This document shows, in pieces, positions 26,496-35,114 of a stretch of 64,000 nucleotides of DNA (positions within the stretch are counted from its first letter, which is position 1; each line of letters opens with the position of its first letter). The position numbers were made by a program, and so were the translations under genes. The stretch comes from Prevotella sp. P6B1. Lineage in GTDB: Bacteria; Bacteroidota; Bacteroidia; Bacteroidales; Bacteroidaceae. The DNA lies in assembly GCF_000702825.1 (NCBI RefSeq), contig NZ_JNKF01000010.1, positions 372,001 to 436,000 on the forward strand, read 5' to 3'. The notes beneath the pieces were generated by a model that saw only the letters and a list, made by a program, of their open reading frames with translations, had not been told where the DNA came from and searched no databases.

Positions 26496-27305
26496 TTAAT
26501 TAAGTTTCGAGGTCATGGGGCTGCGTACGCCTTTGTAGTTCTTCAGATAGGCCTTGGCGCTACCGAAGGAGAGGAACATGTCGAGGCGCACAGGGATGTG
26601 GTTCTGGTCGTCGGTGATATAGAAACGGACGAGCTCGTGGCTCTTGCCGTCTTCGCGCTCATAGAACGACATGACCAAGCAGCGGAATTTCTCCTTGGTG
26701 CCATTCATCTTGAAGTTCTCTCGCCCACGAAACTCCAGCCATGAGTTGCTCAGGTTGTGTGCATCGCTGATAGGCATGGGGATGACCTGTCCCTTCTTGA
26801 ATTTCGAAGCATCGAAATTGCGGGCACGCAGGAAGATAGACATCATATCGTAGATACAGTTGCGATAGGTGCTGGTGGTCCACAGGTGATCGCCGTGCGA
26901 TGTGATGCGGTGCTTTTTCAGCTGGCAGTTGCCACCTGGATAGCTGTACCATATCTCATCTACATAGTAGCTCTTGCCCTCTCTGGCGCCCTTACGGAAG
27001 TACAGGGGTGAGAGGTTGGGATTGCAGTACGACAGCAGGGTGTCGCGCATGGTGAAATACTTGTCGAGTTTGGAGTTACCGCGTGTGATGAGGTATGACT
27101 TCCAGGCTTCCTTGCCCTCAAACTTGGTGGTCTTGGTGTCCATCTGTGCTGTTCCGACCTTCACCCAGATGAACTGCCAGTTGAAGTAGAGGTCGTACTC
27201 CAGACTCTCACCGCTCTTGAAGGCGGTATTGTTGATGCCGCATTGGGCATGGGCTGAAAGTGCCATGCCAAATGCCATACAAAGCGAAAAGATTATCTTT
27301 TTCAT
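26496..27305 (-). CDS. DUF3108 domain periplasmic protein
   Basis: A 269-residue exported protein: signal peptide MKKIIFSLCMAFGMALSAHA, then the DUF3108 hallmark FKSGESLEYDLYFNWQFI with VKVGTAQM, and TSTYRNCIYDMMSIFLRARNFD. The predicted fold is a beta-rich sheet in the periplasm. By family knowledge, members are widespread in Gram-negative bacteria with no settled role. It overlaps the upstream lipoprotein stop by four bases, so the two are translated together, and the GH3-like gene precedes both. Confidence 0.82.
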   Translation of the reverse strand: MKKIIFSLCMAFGMALSAHAQCGINNTAFKSGESLEYDLYFNWQFIWVKVGTAQMDTKTTKFEGKEAWKSYLITRGNSKLDKYFTMRDTLLSYCNPNLSPLYFRKGAREGKSYYVDEIWYSYPGGNCQLKKHRITSHGDHLWTTSTYRNCIYDMMSIFLRARNFDASKFKKGQVIPMPISDAHNLSNSWLEFRGRENFKMNGTKEKFRCLVMSFYEREDGKSHELVRFYITDDQNHIPVRLDMFLSFGSAKAYLKNYKGVRSPMTSKLN

Positions 27306-29254
27306 TTCTTATTATCTAAGTTTATGCCCTTATCCTTCAGGTATTCGATACCTAACTTGCGGGCTCGTTCCACATTACGGTTCTTAAGTTTCTTGGCTGC
27401 ATCGGGTTTCTGCTTGGTGATCTTGGCAGGCTTTTGCTTGTAGATAGGCGTGCCAGTAACATTCCAGCTCTGCGATACATCCCACTTGGCCTTGCACTCT
27501 ATCTCGCGAGGATAGTAATAGACGGCTTCGGCCTGGCGACCTTCGGCATAGTTGCCCGTATCCCAGATGCCATTGCCATTCTCGTCGATAAAGGCGCTGA
27601 CGTAGTACTTATCGGGTTTGAGATAGTAGAACTCTGCCACGTGATTCTTTACGCGGGTCTGTTTCACAATCTTGTCTGAGCCGTTGAGTAGCTGAACCAC
27701 CATCGCCGAATCCTCTACACCTGTGATGTTGAGCTTCAGCGTGCCGTATTCGTCTTCGCTCTTGACCTTGATGCCCAGCTTGTAGGCGTTCGACACCTTG
27801 CCATAGATATCCTCGAAGGCGGCAGAGTCGACCTCAAGGCTGTACTCGATACCTGGGCGCCAGTCGGCCAGAATCTCGTAACGACGAATCTGGTTGGGTA
27901 TAGGAACCATCTTGCATTCCGACTCGTACCATACCGAGTCGATCATTGAATAGAGATGAACAGCGGCTGTATCGCAGCGTTGCAGAGGTGTGGGCATCTC
28001 TACCCTTACTATCTTGTCGGGATCCATCGATGGCGAGGCATCGTATTTGGGTTCCAATGGCTTCTCGTGCCAGATGGAGTCGTACTCCATGCCGCGTTTC
28101 TTCTTCTTGTCCTGCTCCTTCTGCCATTGCTCTATCTCCTTGGCTTGGGCTTTCAGACGTTTCTCGTAGGGCGTCTTGGCCAGCGCCTCGATGGTATCCG
28201 TCTGGTTGACGAGCAGTCCTGTAGAGTCGGAAATCTGATAGCTGATTTCCATGCTGAGGGTATCCTGATTGATCAGCGTGGTATCGCGCAACCAGTAGTG
28301 GATAGTGTCCTGCTTCTCGTTGGTCTCGATAACAAAGGCATCGTTGCTGTCGAAGTTCAAGCCCTTGATGACAGGCAGGTCGGGATGACCATAGCTGAAG
28401 TACATCGAGAATTTATTGGCCTCTACACGTTCAGTCTTGATAAGGAACCTGTCAGTCTGCACATGGGTGAAAGCCAGCAGCGTGATGTCGTCGGGCAGGA
28501 AGTGGGTGTAGGGCACTTGGATGAGCGCGTCGATATGCAACGAGTCGCGCCAAACTGTATCAGTACGTACATCGGGCTTCGAGCTTGGTTCGAATGTCTG
28601 CTTGTTGAAGGCTATCATCTCGCTCTTCTGGGTGAAGCGGAAGTCGCCGTCCATATCCTGTAGGGCATAGGCGCGATAGGTGCCTGGTGCCACACCTTTC
28701 ACCACAAAGTGGCCGCTACCATCAGTACGCGACACGCGGAGCATAGGCTTGGTCTGGAAGGCAGAATCAGTCAGGTCGGCATAGAGCCCGACCATGATGC
28801 CTTTGATAGGTTCGAGATTGCTGGCATCGAGCACGTAGCCCGATACCTCGAAGGTATCGATACGCTCGCCTGTAGAGAAGCTATAGGTATAGCTGCCCAT
28901 GGGGTTGCCTTCGTTGTTATCACTGATAGCATCGCTGAAGTCGATGGTATAGGTGGTGTTCGCCATGAGCGAATCCTGCAGTTCTACCACAATCTTCTTG
29001 CCCGCGGCCTTGATATCAGGCACTTCGAGCTGTGGAGGCGACACGATGACCTTGTTGTTGGCATCGGTCAGCTTGATATACTCATCGAAAAGGATGGTAA
29101 TCTTCTTGGCTGTGACGTTGGTGGCCTGGTCGGCTGGGGTGCAACCTATCACCTTAGGTGGGTCGTCGTCGTACCATCCGCCATCGGGCTGTCCCATACG
29201 GGCGCAACCTATCATAGCCAACGCTACAGTGCAGATATAGAGGAGTTTCTTCAT
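27302..29254 (-). CDS. Ig-like domain lipoprotein
   Basis: A 650-residue lipoprotein: MKKLLYICTVALAMIGC with the lipobox Cys17. An Ig-like domain (SbsA/Big_5 type) follows at about residues 30-135 (PPKVIGCTPADQATNV, then ITILFDEYIKL and TYTIDFSDAISDNNEG), then a carboxypeptidase-regulatory-like domain (FEVSGYVLDASNLEPIKG, about 140-215) and a long C-terminal beta-rich part with a DENGNGIWDTGN calcium-like loop near residue 590. The C-terminus is very basic (KITKQKPDAAKKLKNRN). Likely an envelope-anchored scaffold protein; role unknown. It overlaps the GH3-like gene by four bases. Confidence 0.82.
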   Translation of the reverse strand: MKKLLYICTVALAMIGCARMGQPDGGWYDDDPPKVIGCTPADQATNVTAKKITILFDEYIKLTDANNKVIVSPPQLEVPDIKAAGKKIVVELQDSLMANTTYTIDFSDAISDNNEGNPMGSYTYSFSTGERIDTFEVSGYVLDASNLEPIKGIMVGLYADLTDSAFQTKPMLRVSRTDGSGHFVVKGVAPGTYRAYALQDMDGDFRFTQKSEMIAFNKQTFEPSSKPDVRTDTVWRDSLHIDALIQVPYTHFLPDDITLLAFTHVQTDRFLIKTERVEANKFSMYFSYGHPDLPVIKGLNFDSNDAFVIETNEKQDTIHYWLRDTTLINQDTLSMEISYQISDSTGLLVNQTDTIEALAKTPYEKRLKAQAKEIEQWQKEQDKKKKRGMEYDSIWHEKPLEPKYDASPSMDPDKIVRVEMPTPLQRCDTAAVHLYSMIDSVWYESECKMVPIPNQIRRYEILADWRPGIEYSLEVDSAAFEDIYGKVSNAYKLGIKVKSEDEYGTLKLNITGVEDSAMVVQLLNGSDKIVKQTRVKNHVAEFYYLKPDKYYVSAFIDENGNGIWDTGNYAEGRQAEAVYYYPREIECKAKWDVSQSWNVTGTPIYKQKPAKITKQKPDAAKKLKNRNVERARKLGIEYLKDKGINLDNKK

Positions 29255-30744
29255 GCGTTCAACTTCAATAATTGTTCAATATGTTCGCGCGAGTTACTGA
29301 GACGAGGCACCTTGTGCTGTCCGCCCAGCTTGCCTTTCAGCTTGAGCCAGTCGTTGAAGAGATTCTCACGTGCCTCAACAATCTCGAGGTGCTGCAGGGT
29401 GATGTCCTTGTAGCGCTTGGCCTCGTAGTCGCTGTTGATTTCCTGCAGATGCTTGTCGAGCAAATCACTGAACAGCTGCAGGTCGGCAGGACGCTTCTTA
29501 AACTCGATGAGCCACTGATGGCGGCACTTGGCGTTCTGGTCCATAAACACAGGAGCTGCTGTGTATTCTGATACCTCGGCGCCAGTCTGTTCGCAAGCGT
29601 AAGCCAGTCCCTTCTCTGCATTATCCACAATCAGCTCCTCGCCGAAGGCGTTGATGAAATGCTTGGTGCGACCGGAGATGATGAACTTATAAGGATTGGT
29701 AGAGGTGAACTGGATGGTGTCGCCAATCTCGTAGCGCCACAAGCCGCAGGCATTCGAGATGACCATCGCGTAGTTCTTACCCGTCTCTACGCCCCAAAGG
29801 GGTACTGGGTCGCCGCCATCCATGGGGATGAACTCATAGAATACATCGTAGTCGAGCATCAGTAGCATCGACTTATCCGTTGGGTCGTTCTGCAGTCCGA
29901 AGAAGCCTTCGCTGGCATTATAGGTCTCCATATAGTGCATGTTGGGCGAGGTGATGAGCTGCTCGTACTGTTTGCGATATGGCGTAAAGGCCACACCACC
30001 GTGGAAGAATACTTCGATATTAGGCCAGATCTCTTCAAGATGCGTTTTGCCTGTAATCTCCATCATGCGGGTGAGCACAGAGAGCATCCACGAAGGCACG
30101 CCAGAAAGATTGGTCACATTCTTGTTCATGGCCTCACGGGCTATGCGATCGCGTTTGATCTCGAAATCAGACAGCAGCGCCGTTTGTTTCTTAGGTACAC
30201 GAACCAGATTGACCAGTGGGTTGATATTCTCGATGAGGATGGCGCTCAGGTCGCCAACCAGCGAATCTTTCAGATTATAGTTGGGTGCATGGCTACCACC
30301 CAGAATCAGGCCCTTTCCATCAAACATTCTCGACTTGGGATTGTTCTGCAGATACATGGCTACCGCATCGAATCCGCCACGATAGTGCATACGCTTCAGT
30401 CCCTCTTGACTGACGGGGATGAACTTCGACTTGTCGTTGGTGGTTCCTGATGATTTGGCATACCATTTTACACGTCCTGGCCACAGCACATCAGTCTCGC
30501 CGTGTCGCATACGGTCAATGGCACCTTTCAGTTCTTCGTAGGTATTAACAGGGTTATTCTTCACGAAGTCGTCGTAGCCTCTTACAGATGCAAAAGCATG
30601 CTGGCGGCCGTATTCTGTATCCTTGGCCTCTGCCATCAGTCGGCGCAGCACAGCCTCCTGCAAGGCCTGACCTCCGTTGAAATGTTGTTCAAGTTCCCGC
30701 TGTCTGGGCTCGAACACTTTTCTTACTATCTTAGTGATACTCAT
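29251..30744 (-). CDS. GH3 auxin-responsive promoter family protein
   Basis: A 497-residue member of the ANL-type acyl-adenylating GH3 family. Seen: WYAKSSGTTNDKSKFIPVS near residues 105-123 (the ATP/phosphate loop), YNASEGFFGLQND near residue 275, and RYEIGDTIQF then SGRTKHFINAFGEEL in the hinge and C-terminal domain. In plants, GH3 enzymes join amino acids to acids such as auxin; bacterial members are uncharacterised but should activate a carboxylate as an acyl-AMP. It heads a three-gene operon with the Ig-like lipoprotein and DUF3108, all by four-base overlaps. Confidence 0.88.
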   Translation of the reverse strand: MSITKIVRKVFEPRQRELEQHFNGGQALQEAVLRRLMAEAKDTEYGRQHAFASVRGYDDFVKNNPVNTYEELKGAIDRMRHGETDVLWPGRVKWYAKSSGTTNDKSKFIPVSQEGLKRMHYRGGFDAVAMYLQNNPKSRMFDGKGLILGGSHAPNYNLKDSLVGDLSAILIENINPLVNLVRVPKKQTALLSDFEIKRDRIAREAMNKNVTNLSGVPSWMLSVLTRMMEITGKTHLEEIWPNIEVFFHGGVAFTPYRKQYEQLITSPNMHYMETYNASEGFFGLQNDPTDKSMLLMLDYDVFYEFIPMDGGDPVPLWGVETGKNYAMVISNACGLWRYEIGDTIQFTSTNPYKFIISGRTKHFINAFGEELIVDNAEKGLAYACEQTGAEVSEYTAAPVFMDQNAKCRHQWLIEFKKRPADLQLFSDLLDKHLQEINSDYEAKRYKDITLQHLEIVEARENLFNDWLKLKGKLGGQHKVPRLSNSREHIEQLLKLNA

Positions 30745-30768
30745 TTCTCAAATTGCATATTTTGCGTG

Positions 30769-30776
30769 CAAAATTA
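30769..30776 (-). promoter_or_regulatory. -7 box of the GH3-like operon
   Basis: TAATTTTG on the minus strand, 24 bases before the start codon, matches TAnnTTTG. The -33 region is only a weak match. Confidence 0.6.
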
Positions 30777-30817
30777 CGCAATTCCGTTGTAAAGGGGGAA
30801 AAATTTTCGTTTTTTTA

Positions 30818-32053
30818 TCATTTAAGATGTAATCTTAATCCGAATTGGATAGATGGGGCCAGCGGATGCTCTTTGTAGTAGTGCTGCAATGACGAGCCGT
30901 CGTTGAAGTAATAGCCCAACGATGGCTCTAAGTAAAGGCCGAATTGGCGCGTGATATTGTACTCTGCACCAGCAGAGGCGTTAACAGACCATTGCCAGGG
31001 GCGCTCATTGATGTCGCCGTCTGATACGTTTGCGTCGATACACTTCTCTATCAGCGTACTGCCAGTCAGATAGACATGGAAGTTCTGAGACGACCATACC
31101 TTCCACGACAAGCCAACAGGGATACCAAAGTAGCTGAGTGTCTGTTTGATACTCTGGCTACCGAGGAGTTGCGAGCTGATGTCTGATTTCAGATAAGTAT
31201 AGCTGATACCGCTGAGCAGCGACAGACGATCGCTGAGCTGGTATTGTAGCGAGAGTCCGAAGCGTACTGGGATATGATGCTTATAGACAACGTCCGGAAC
31301 AGTTTTTATCTCGTTGGTAGCGTAGTACTTGTTGATGGCGTTGAGATAAGTGGCAGGGTCGCTGTAGAAATCATTGTAGAGAGGGACGTTTTCTTGTGTC
31401 TGGAGGCTATTATTGGCAGCCAGCAACAGGCCATTGGACCCTGAGAGTCCAATCGTCCAACGGCCAGAATCGTCTGATTTCGAGCTGGTTGTGTAAGGCT
31501 TGCTGACATCTGGAAGATAGGTCTGCTTTGGATGGCTCGCTGCCACCATGGGGCTATCGTTTGATGGCTCCTGACTGGTCTCTGCCATTTCCTGAGAGGT
31601 CTCTGCTACTTCCTGACTGACCTCTGCTGTTTCCAGCTGTGGCTCTGCTGCTACCGTTTCTGCCTTGTTCATATCCTGCTTAGGGGTGATAGAGGCATGA
31701 GCCAGCAGTCTGGGCTGCTTAGCAGTAGCTGAAGGTTGAGCTACATTAGCAGCCAAATCTACGTCAGCTGTCTGAGCAACATCATCTGTCTGAGTGGCAG
31801 TAGCAGGCTTGTTGTGGGCTGTAAGCTGTGGTTGACTCTGGTTCTCATCGAACTGATAGAATGCAAAGAAGCCTACAAGTGCCAGAACGACTGCAGCAGC
31901 GGCCCAATAATATCGGCGCATGAAGGTAACCTTGGGGGCAGGCTTGGGCTCGAGGCCCATCTGTTGACTGATGTCCTCCCAGAGTCCGGCTGGTGGCGTC
32001 ATCTCGTGCCCTTCCAGCTTCTGCTTCATTTGTTTAGTCCAATCCTCTTTCAT
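30818..32053 (-). CDS. Sigma-coupled membrane protein with a C-terminal beta-barrel-like domain
   Basis: A 411-residue protein in three parts: a cytoplasmic N-terminus (MKEDWTKQMKQKLEGHEM, with PPAGLWEDISQQMG, resembling short anti-sigma segments), one hydrophobic helix (about residues 47-66, WAAAAVVLALVGFFAFYQF), a low-complexity T/A/Q/E-rich linker, then an outer-membrane-type beta region (GLSLQYQLSDRLSLLSGISYTY to the final SIQFGLRLHLK). The start is ATG 32053 because it overlaps the sigma gene's TGA (ATGA). The mix of an inner-membrane helix and barrel strands is odd. It is most simply an anti-sigma-like regulator with a periplasmic domain. Confidence 0.8.
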   Translation of the reverse strand: MKEDWTKQMKQKLEGHEMTPPAGLWEDISQQMGLEPKPAPKVTFMRRYYWAAAAVVLALVGFFAFYQFDENQSQPQLTAHNKPATATQTDDVAQTADVDLAANVAQPSATAKQPRLLAHASITPKQDMNKAETVAAEPQLETAEVSQEVAETSQEMAETSQEPSNDSPMVAASHPKQTYLPDVSKPYTTSSKSDDSGRWTIGLSGSNGLLLAANNSLQTQENVPLYNDFYSDPATYLNAINKYYATNEIKTVPDVVYKHHIPVRFGLSLQYQLSDRLSLLSGISYTYLKSDISSQLLGSQSIKQTLSYFGIPVGLSWKVWSSQNFHVYLTGSTLIEKCIDANVSDGDINERPWQWSVNASAGAEYNITRQFGLYLEPSLGYYFNDGSSLQHYYKEHPLAPSIQFGLRLHLK

Positions 32054-32598
32054 CCCTGTTTGTTCGTTAATTCCTTTATTCTGCGTGCCAGCCATTGTTT
32101 GGCGTAATGTAGCTGAGAGCTTGATGTACTCTCCTTAATTCCTAGTAGTTCGGCTATTTGCCGATGAGAGTAGTTTTCGAACACATAGAGGTTCAACACG
32201 GTGCGATAGCCATCAGGCAGTTCGCTGATCAATTGGTGCAGCTGGTCGGCTGAGATCCGTTCTGTTTCAGGAGCTTCATCTGCGATATGGGCTTGTTGCA
32301 ACTTTGTATCGTCCTGCTCTACGAACTGCAGTTTCTTTTTCTCCCTCAGGAATGATAGTGCCTCGTGGGCCACTATCCTGACGAGCCAGCCTTTGAACGC
32401 TTCTTCGCCTCTATACTCCATTGTTGCGATAGATGTGAATATCTTCACAAAACTGTTCTGCAACACGTCCTTCGCATCATCGCGATTAGGAATATAGCGG
32501 TAGCAGACCGATGACAGCTCACCGATGTACATCTGGTAGAGCTCACCCATCGCCCGTTGGTCTTTCCGACGTATACGTTCAACGATATTATTGACCAT
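32050..32598 (-). CDS. ECF-type sigma-70 factor
   Basis: A 182-residue sigma factor with region 2 (NRDDAKDVLQNSFVKIFTSIATM, then EEAFKGWLVRIVAHEALSFLREKKK) and region 4 (LPDGYRTVLNLYVFENYSHRQIAELLGIKESTSSSQLHYAKQWL split across the helix-turn-helix). Length and layout are standard. It is coupled by an ATGA overlap to the membrane/barrel-like protein, which is probably its regulator. Targets are unknown. Confidence 0.93.
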   Translation of the reverse strand: MVNNIVERIRRKDQRAMGELYQMYIGELSSVCYRYIPNRDDAKDVLQNSFVKIFTSIATMEYRGEEAFKGWLVRIVAHEALSFLREKKKLQFVEQDDTKLQQAHIADEAPETERISADQLHQLISELPDGYRTVLNLYVFENYSHRQIAELLGIKESTSSSQLHYAKQWLARRIKELTNKQG

Positions 32599-32749
32599 TT
32601 TCTGCTCGCGTTCTATTATAAGAAGCCAAAAGTACTCAAATCTTGTATGACACGGGCAAGTTTTTTTGTTTCTTTAACATTATTCCATACAAGAATTGCC
32701 TTTTGGGTGCATTATTAAGGCAGAATGAAACCCAAAAAACGTTGTAAGT

Positions 32750-34066
32750 ATGAAAAAGAACCTGATTGTTTTTTCAGCCCTTGCGCTGAGTAGTGCGATG
32801 GTATCGTGTACCACCTCATCAGAGGAGCAGATTGACTTAGGCGAAACCAAGCATGTGGTAAATATGCTGTCTGAGTCGGAGCCTATTAAGTTGACTCAAG
32901 AGCAGGAGGCATTTGCCAGCAAGAATAACCGTTTTACACTGAACTTCCTGAAGACAGTGAACGATGCAGACCAGAGCGGCAAGAGCTTTATCTACTCGCC
33001 ACTCAGTATTACCTATGTATTAGGCATGGTGAACGCTGCTGCCGTAGGACAGACGGAACAAGAGCTGGAGCAGACGTTAGGCTTCCAGCAGGGAGGTATC
33101 CAGGCTGTTAACGATTATTGTAAGAAGCTGATTGAGGGGCTGCCAAAGGTTGATAACAAGGTGACACTGAACATAGCTAATGCGCTGTTTGTCAATCAGG
33201 ACAGAGCAACCTTGAAGTCACAGTATCAGCAGGATATGCAGAACTATTATGATGCTAAGGCAGAGAATCTTGATTTTACCTCGAACTCAGCACTCAGCAC
33301 CATCAATGGTTGGGCAAGCGATCATACTAATGAAATGATTCCTGAGATTCTGGATGAAATAGATCCTAATGTAGTTACTTATCTGCTTAATGCCATCTAT
33401 TTCAAAGCAGACTGGGCTTCGAAGTTCGACCAGAAGAATACGAAGGAAGAAACTTTTACCACGGATAAAGGTCGTAAGAAGTTGCCGCTGATGCACCAGA
33501 ATGTGCTGATCAATTATTTGGAGAATGAAACATATAGCGCTATCGAGATGCCTTATGGAAATGGTAGTTGGCGAATGACGGTGATGCTGCCGGAAGAAGG
33601 TAAGACCACCGACGACATTATCAGTCGTATTTCGAAACGAGGTAAGTTAGAGGGGTATGGATTCTGTGGAACGATGGGTGATATCTATCAACCTTACGAG
33701 ACAGATTTGAAACTGCCACGCTTTGAAACCGACTCTGACACAGATGAATTATCCATCGGTCTTATCGGCTTGCTCAAGCAGATGGGCATAAATCTCGCTT
33801 TCGACAGCGATTTTGCAGAGATTCCCAATATGTGTGAGCAAAGTGGAGTCTATATCTCTATGATGCGTCAGAAGGCGAAAATCAAGGTTAATGAGGAAGG
33901 TTCTGAAGCAGCGGCAGTTACCATAGCAGGAACAAAATACACATCTTCTATAGAGCCTGTGGAATATCCCAAGGCTACCTTCCACGCTAATCGCCCATTT
34001 GTTTATGTGATTAGAGAAGCTTCATCGGGCGTTATCTTGTTCGTTGGAAAGTTTACAGGACAATAA
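32750..34066 (+). CDS. Lipoprotein serpin (serine protease inhibitor)
   Basis: A 438-residue protein: MKKNLIVFSALALSSAMVSC with the lipobox Cys20, then a full serpin fold (FIYSPLSITYVLGMVNAAA, YLLNAIYFKADWASKFD, and the C-terminal FHANRPFVYVIREASSGVILFVGKF). The reactive-centre hinge EEGSEAAAVT carries the small residues needed for loop insertion, so it should be inhibitory. Counting from the hinge puts the scissile bond near GTKYTS, but this is approximate. By family knowledge, miropin of Tannerella and siropins of gut bacteria protect against host or rival proteases. Probably surface- or periplasm-anchored. Convergent with rnc. Confidence 0.95.
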   Translation: MKKNLIVFSALALSSAMVSCTTSSEEQIDLGETKHVVNMLSESEPIKLTQEQEAFASKNNRFTLNFLKTVNDADQSGKSFIYSPLSITYVLGMVNAAAVGQTEQELEQTLGFQQGGIQAVNDYCKKLIEGLPKVDNKVTLNIANALFVNQDRATLKSQYQQDMQNYYDAKAENLDFTSNSALSTINGWASDHTNEMIPEILDEIDPNVVTYLLNAIYFKADWASKFDQKNTKEETFTTDKGRKKLPLMHQNVLINYLENETYSAIEMPYGNGSWRMTVMLPEEGKTTDDIISRISKRGKLEGYGFCGTMGDIYQPYETDLKLPRFETDSDTDELSIGLIGLLKQMGINLAFDSDFAEIPNMCEQSGVYISMMRQKAKIKVNEEGSEAAAVTIAGTKYTSSIEPVEYPKATFHANRPFVYVIREASSGVILFVGKFTGQ

Positions 34067-34097
34067 AAAAAAGAGGTTGAAAAAACCTCTTTTTTAT
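34066..34097. terminator. Bidirectional terminator between serpin and rnc
   Basis: AAAAAAGAGGTT and AACCTCTTTTTT arms around a short A-rich loop give a hairpin with a T-run on both strands. It lies between convergent genes and ends both. Confidence 0.88.
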
Positions 34098-35114
34098 TTA
34101 ATCGTCTGCGAAAGCAGCTGCTTCAGCTTCGGCTATGATATCCTCACGCGATTTCTCTTTGTGCGAGATGTCTGAAAGATCGAATTCCTTTTCTGATAAA
34201 TCGATGGTTGGAGCTTTCGTGGACTTCTTAGCAGGTTTTACTGCAACCTCTTCTACTGGTTCCTGTTGCTCGATGATAAAGTTCTGCTGCTCCTTCTCTG
34301 GATCGGGCACAGCCATTGCCGGCTCTTCTTCCATCTGGGTGCGAGCGGTCTTGGCGGCAAATACGGCATCCACAAACTGAGGTTCGCGCTTCAGGCGCTG
34401 CAGGGTGTCTTTCGAAGCCTTCTGCTGCGCCTCTTTCTTCGAATAGCCAGAACCACTCTCGCCACTCACGCCCTCAATCTGTACCATATAGGTAAACACA
34501 GGGCTGCCGTTCTCGTCTTTCTTCTGTTTGGTGAGCTTATACTCCAAACGTACACGATTCTTCTGGCTCCACTCAAGGAGTTTCGACTTGAAGTTGACCT
34601 CCTTGAATGCTACCTTGTCTATATCAATAAACTTGCCCAGCACCTGATTCTCGAAGAACCACAGGCAAGCCTCGTAGCCACGATCCAGATAAATGGCACC
34701 TACCAACGCCTCGAAAGCATTTCCCTCAACATAGCTGTTGTGCGAGGTTGAATGACCTGCTGAGATCAGCAGATTGCTCAATCGCATCTCGGTGGCTAAC
34801 TTTCCAAGCGTTTCGCGGCTGACGAGTTTCGATCGTGTGTTGGTCAGGAATCCCTCGCGCTTACCCTCGTAGTGACGGTAAACGATGTAACCCACAGCAG
34901 CGTCGAGTATGGCATCGCCCAGGAACTCCAGTCGCTCATTGTTCAGCGGCTTGCCCTTGTCGTTGCGCTTGCGGATGCTCTTGTGCATCAGCGCCATCTT
35001 GTAATACTCGATGTTGTGGGGGTAGAATCCCAGTATCTCATAAAGAGAAGAAAAAAGCTCCTTCTCCTTGCGGAAAGGGAGCTTGATTCTATCAATGATG
35101 TTATTAAGCCTCAT
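34098..35114 (-). CDS. rnc: Ribonuclease III with a long C-terminal tail
   Basis: A 338-residue double-strand-specific RNase that processes rRNA and mRNAs. The signature NERLEFLGDA is at residues 59-68, with the second acidic cluster EGNAFEALVGAIYLD near residue 128. A double-stranded RNA-binding domain follows at about residues 175-245 (SGYSKKEAQQKASKDTL). An extra acidic/basic tail of about 85 residues (EEEPAMAVPDPEKEQQ onward) is longer than in most bacterial RNase III and looks disordered. The start overlaps the fabF stop by 11 bases. Confidence 0.95.
   Translation of the reverse strand: MRLNNIIDRIKLPFRKEKELFSSLYEILGFYPHNIEYYKMALMHKSIRKRNDKGKPLNNERLEFLGDAILDAAVGYIVYRHYEGKREGFLTNTRSKLVSRETLGKLATEMRLSNLLISAGHSTSHNSYVEGNAFEALVGAIYLDRGYEACLWFFENQVLGKFIDIDKVAFKEVNFKSKLLEWSQKNRVRLEYKLTKQKKDENGSPVFTYMVQIEGVSGESGSGYSKKEAQQKASKDTLQRLKREPQFVDAVFAAKTARTQMEEEPAMAVPDPEKEQQNFIIEQQEPVEEVAVKPAKKSTKAPTIDLSEKEFDLSDISHKEKSREDIIAEAEAAAFADD

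Noticed and set aside
27956..29413. Plus-strand frames of about 235 residues opposite the Ig-like lipoprotein
   Set aside because: The minus-strand gene has a lipobox and recognisable domains; these are shadows.
32054..32095. Longer start for the sigma-coupled membrane protein
   Set aside because: It runs into the sigma gene. The ATG at 32053 overlaps the sigma stop in the typical ATGA manner.
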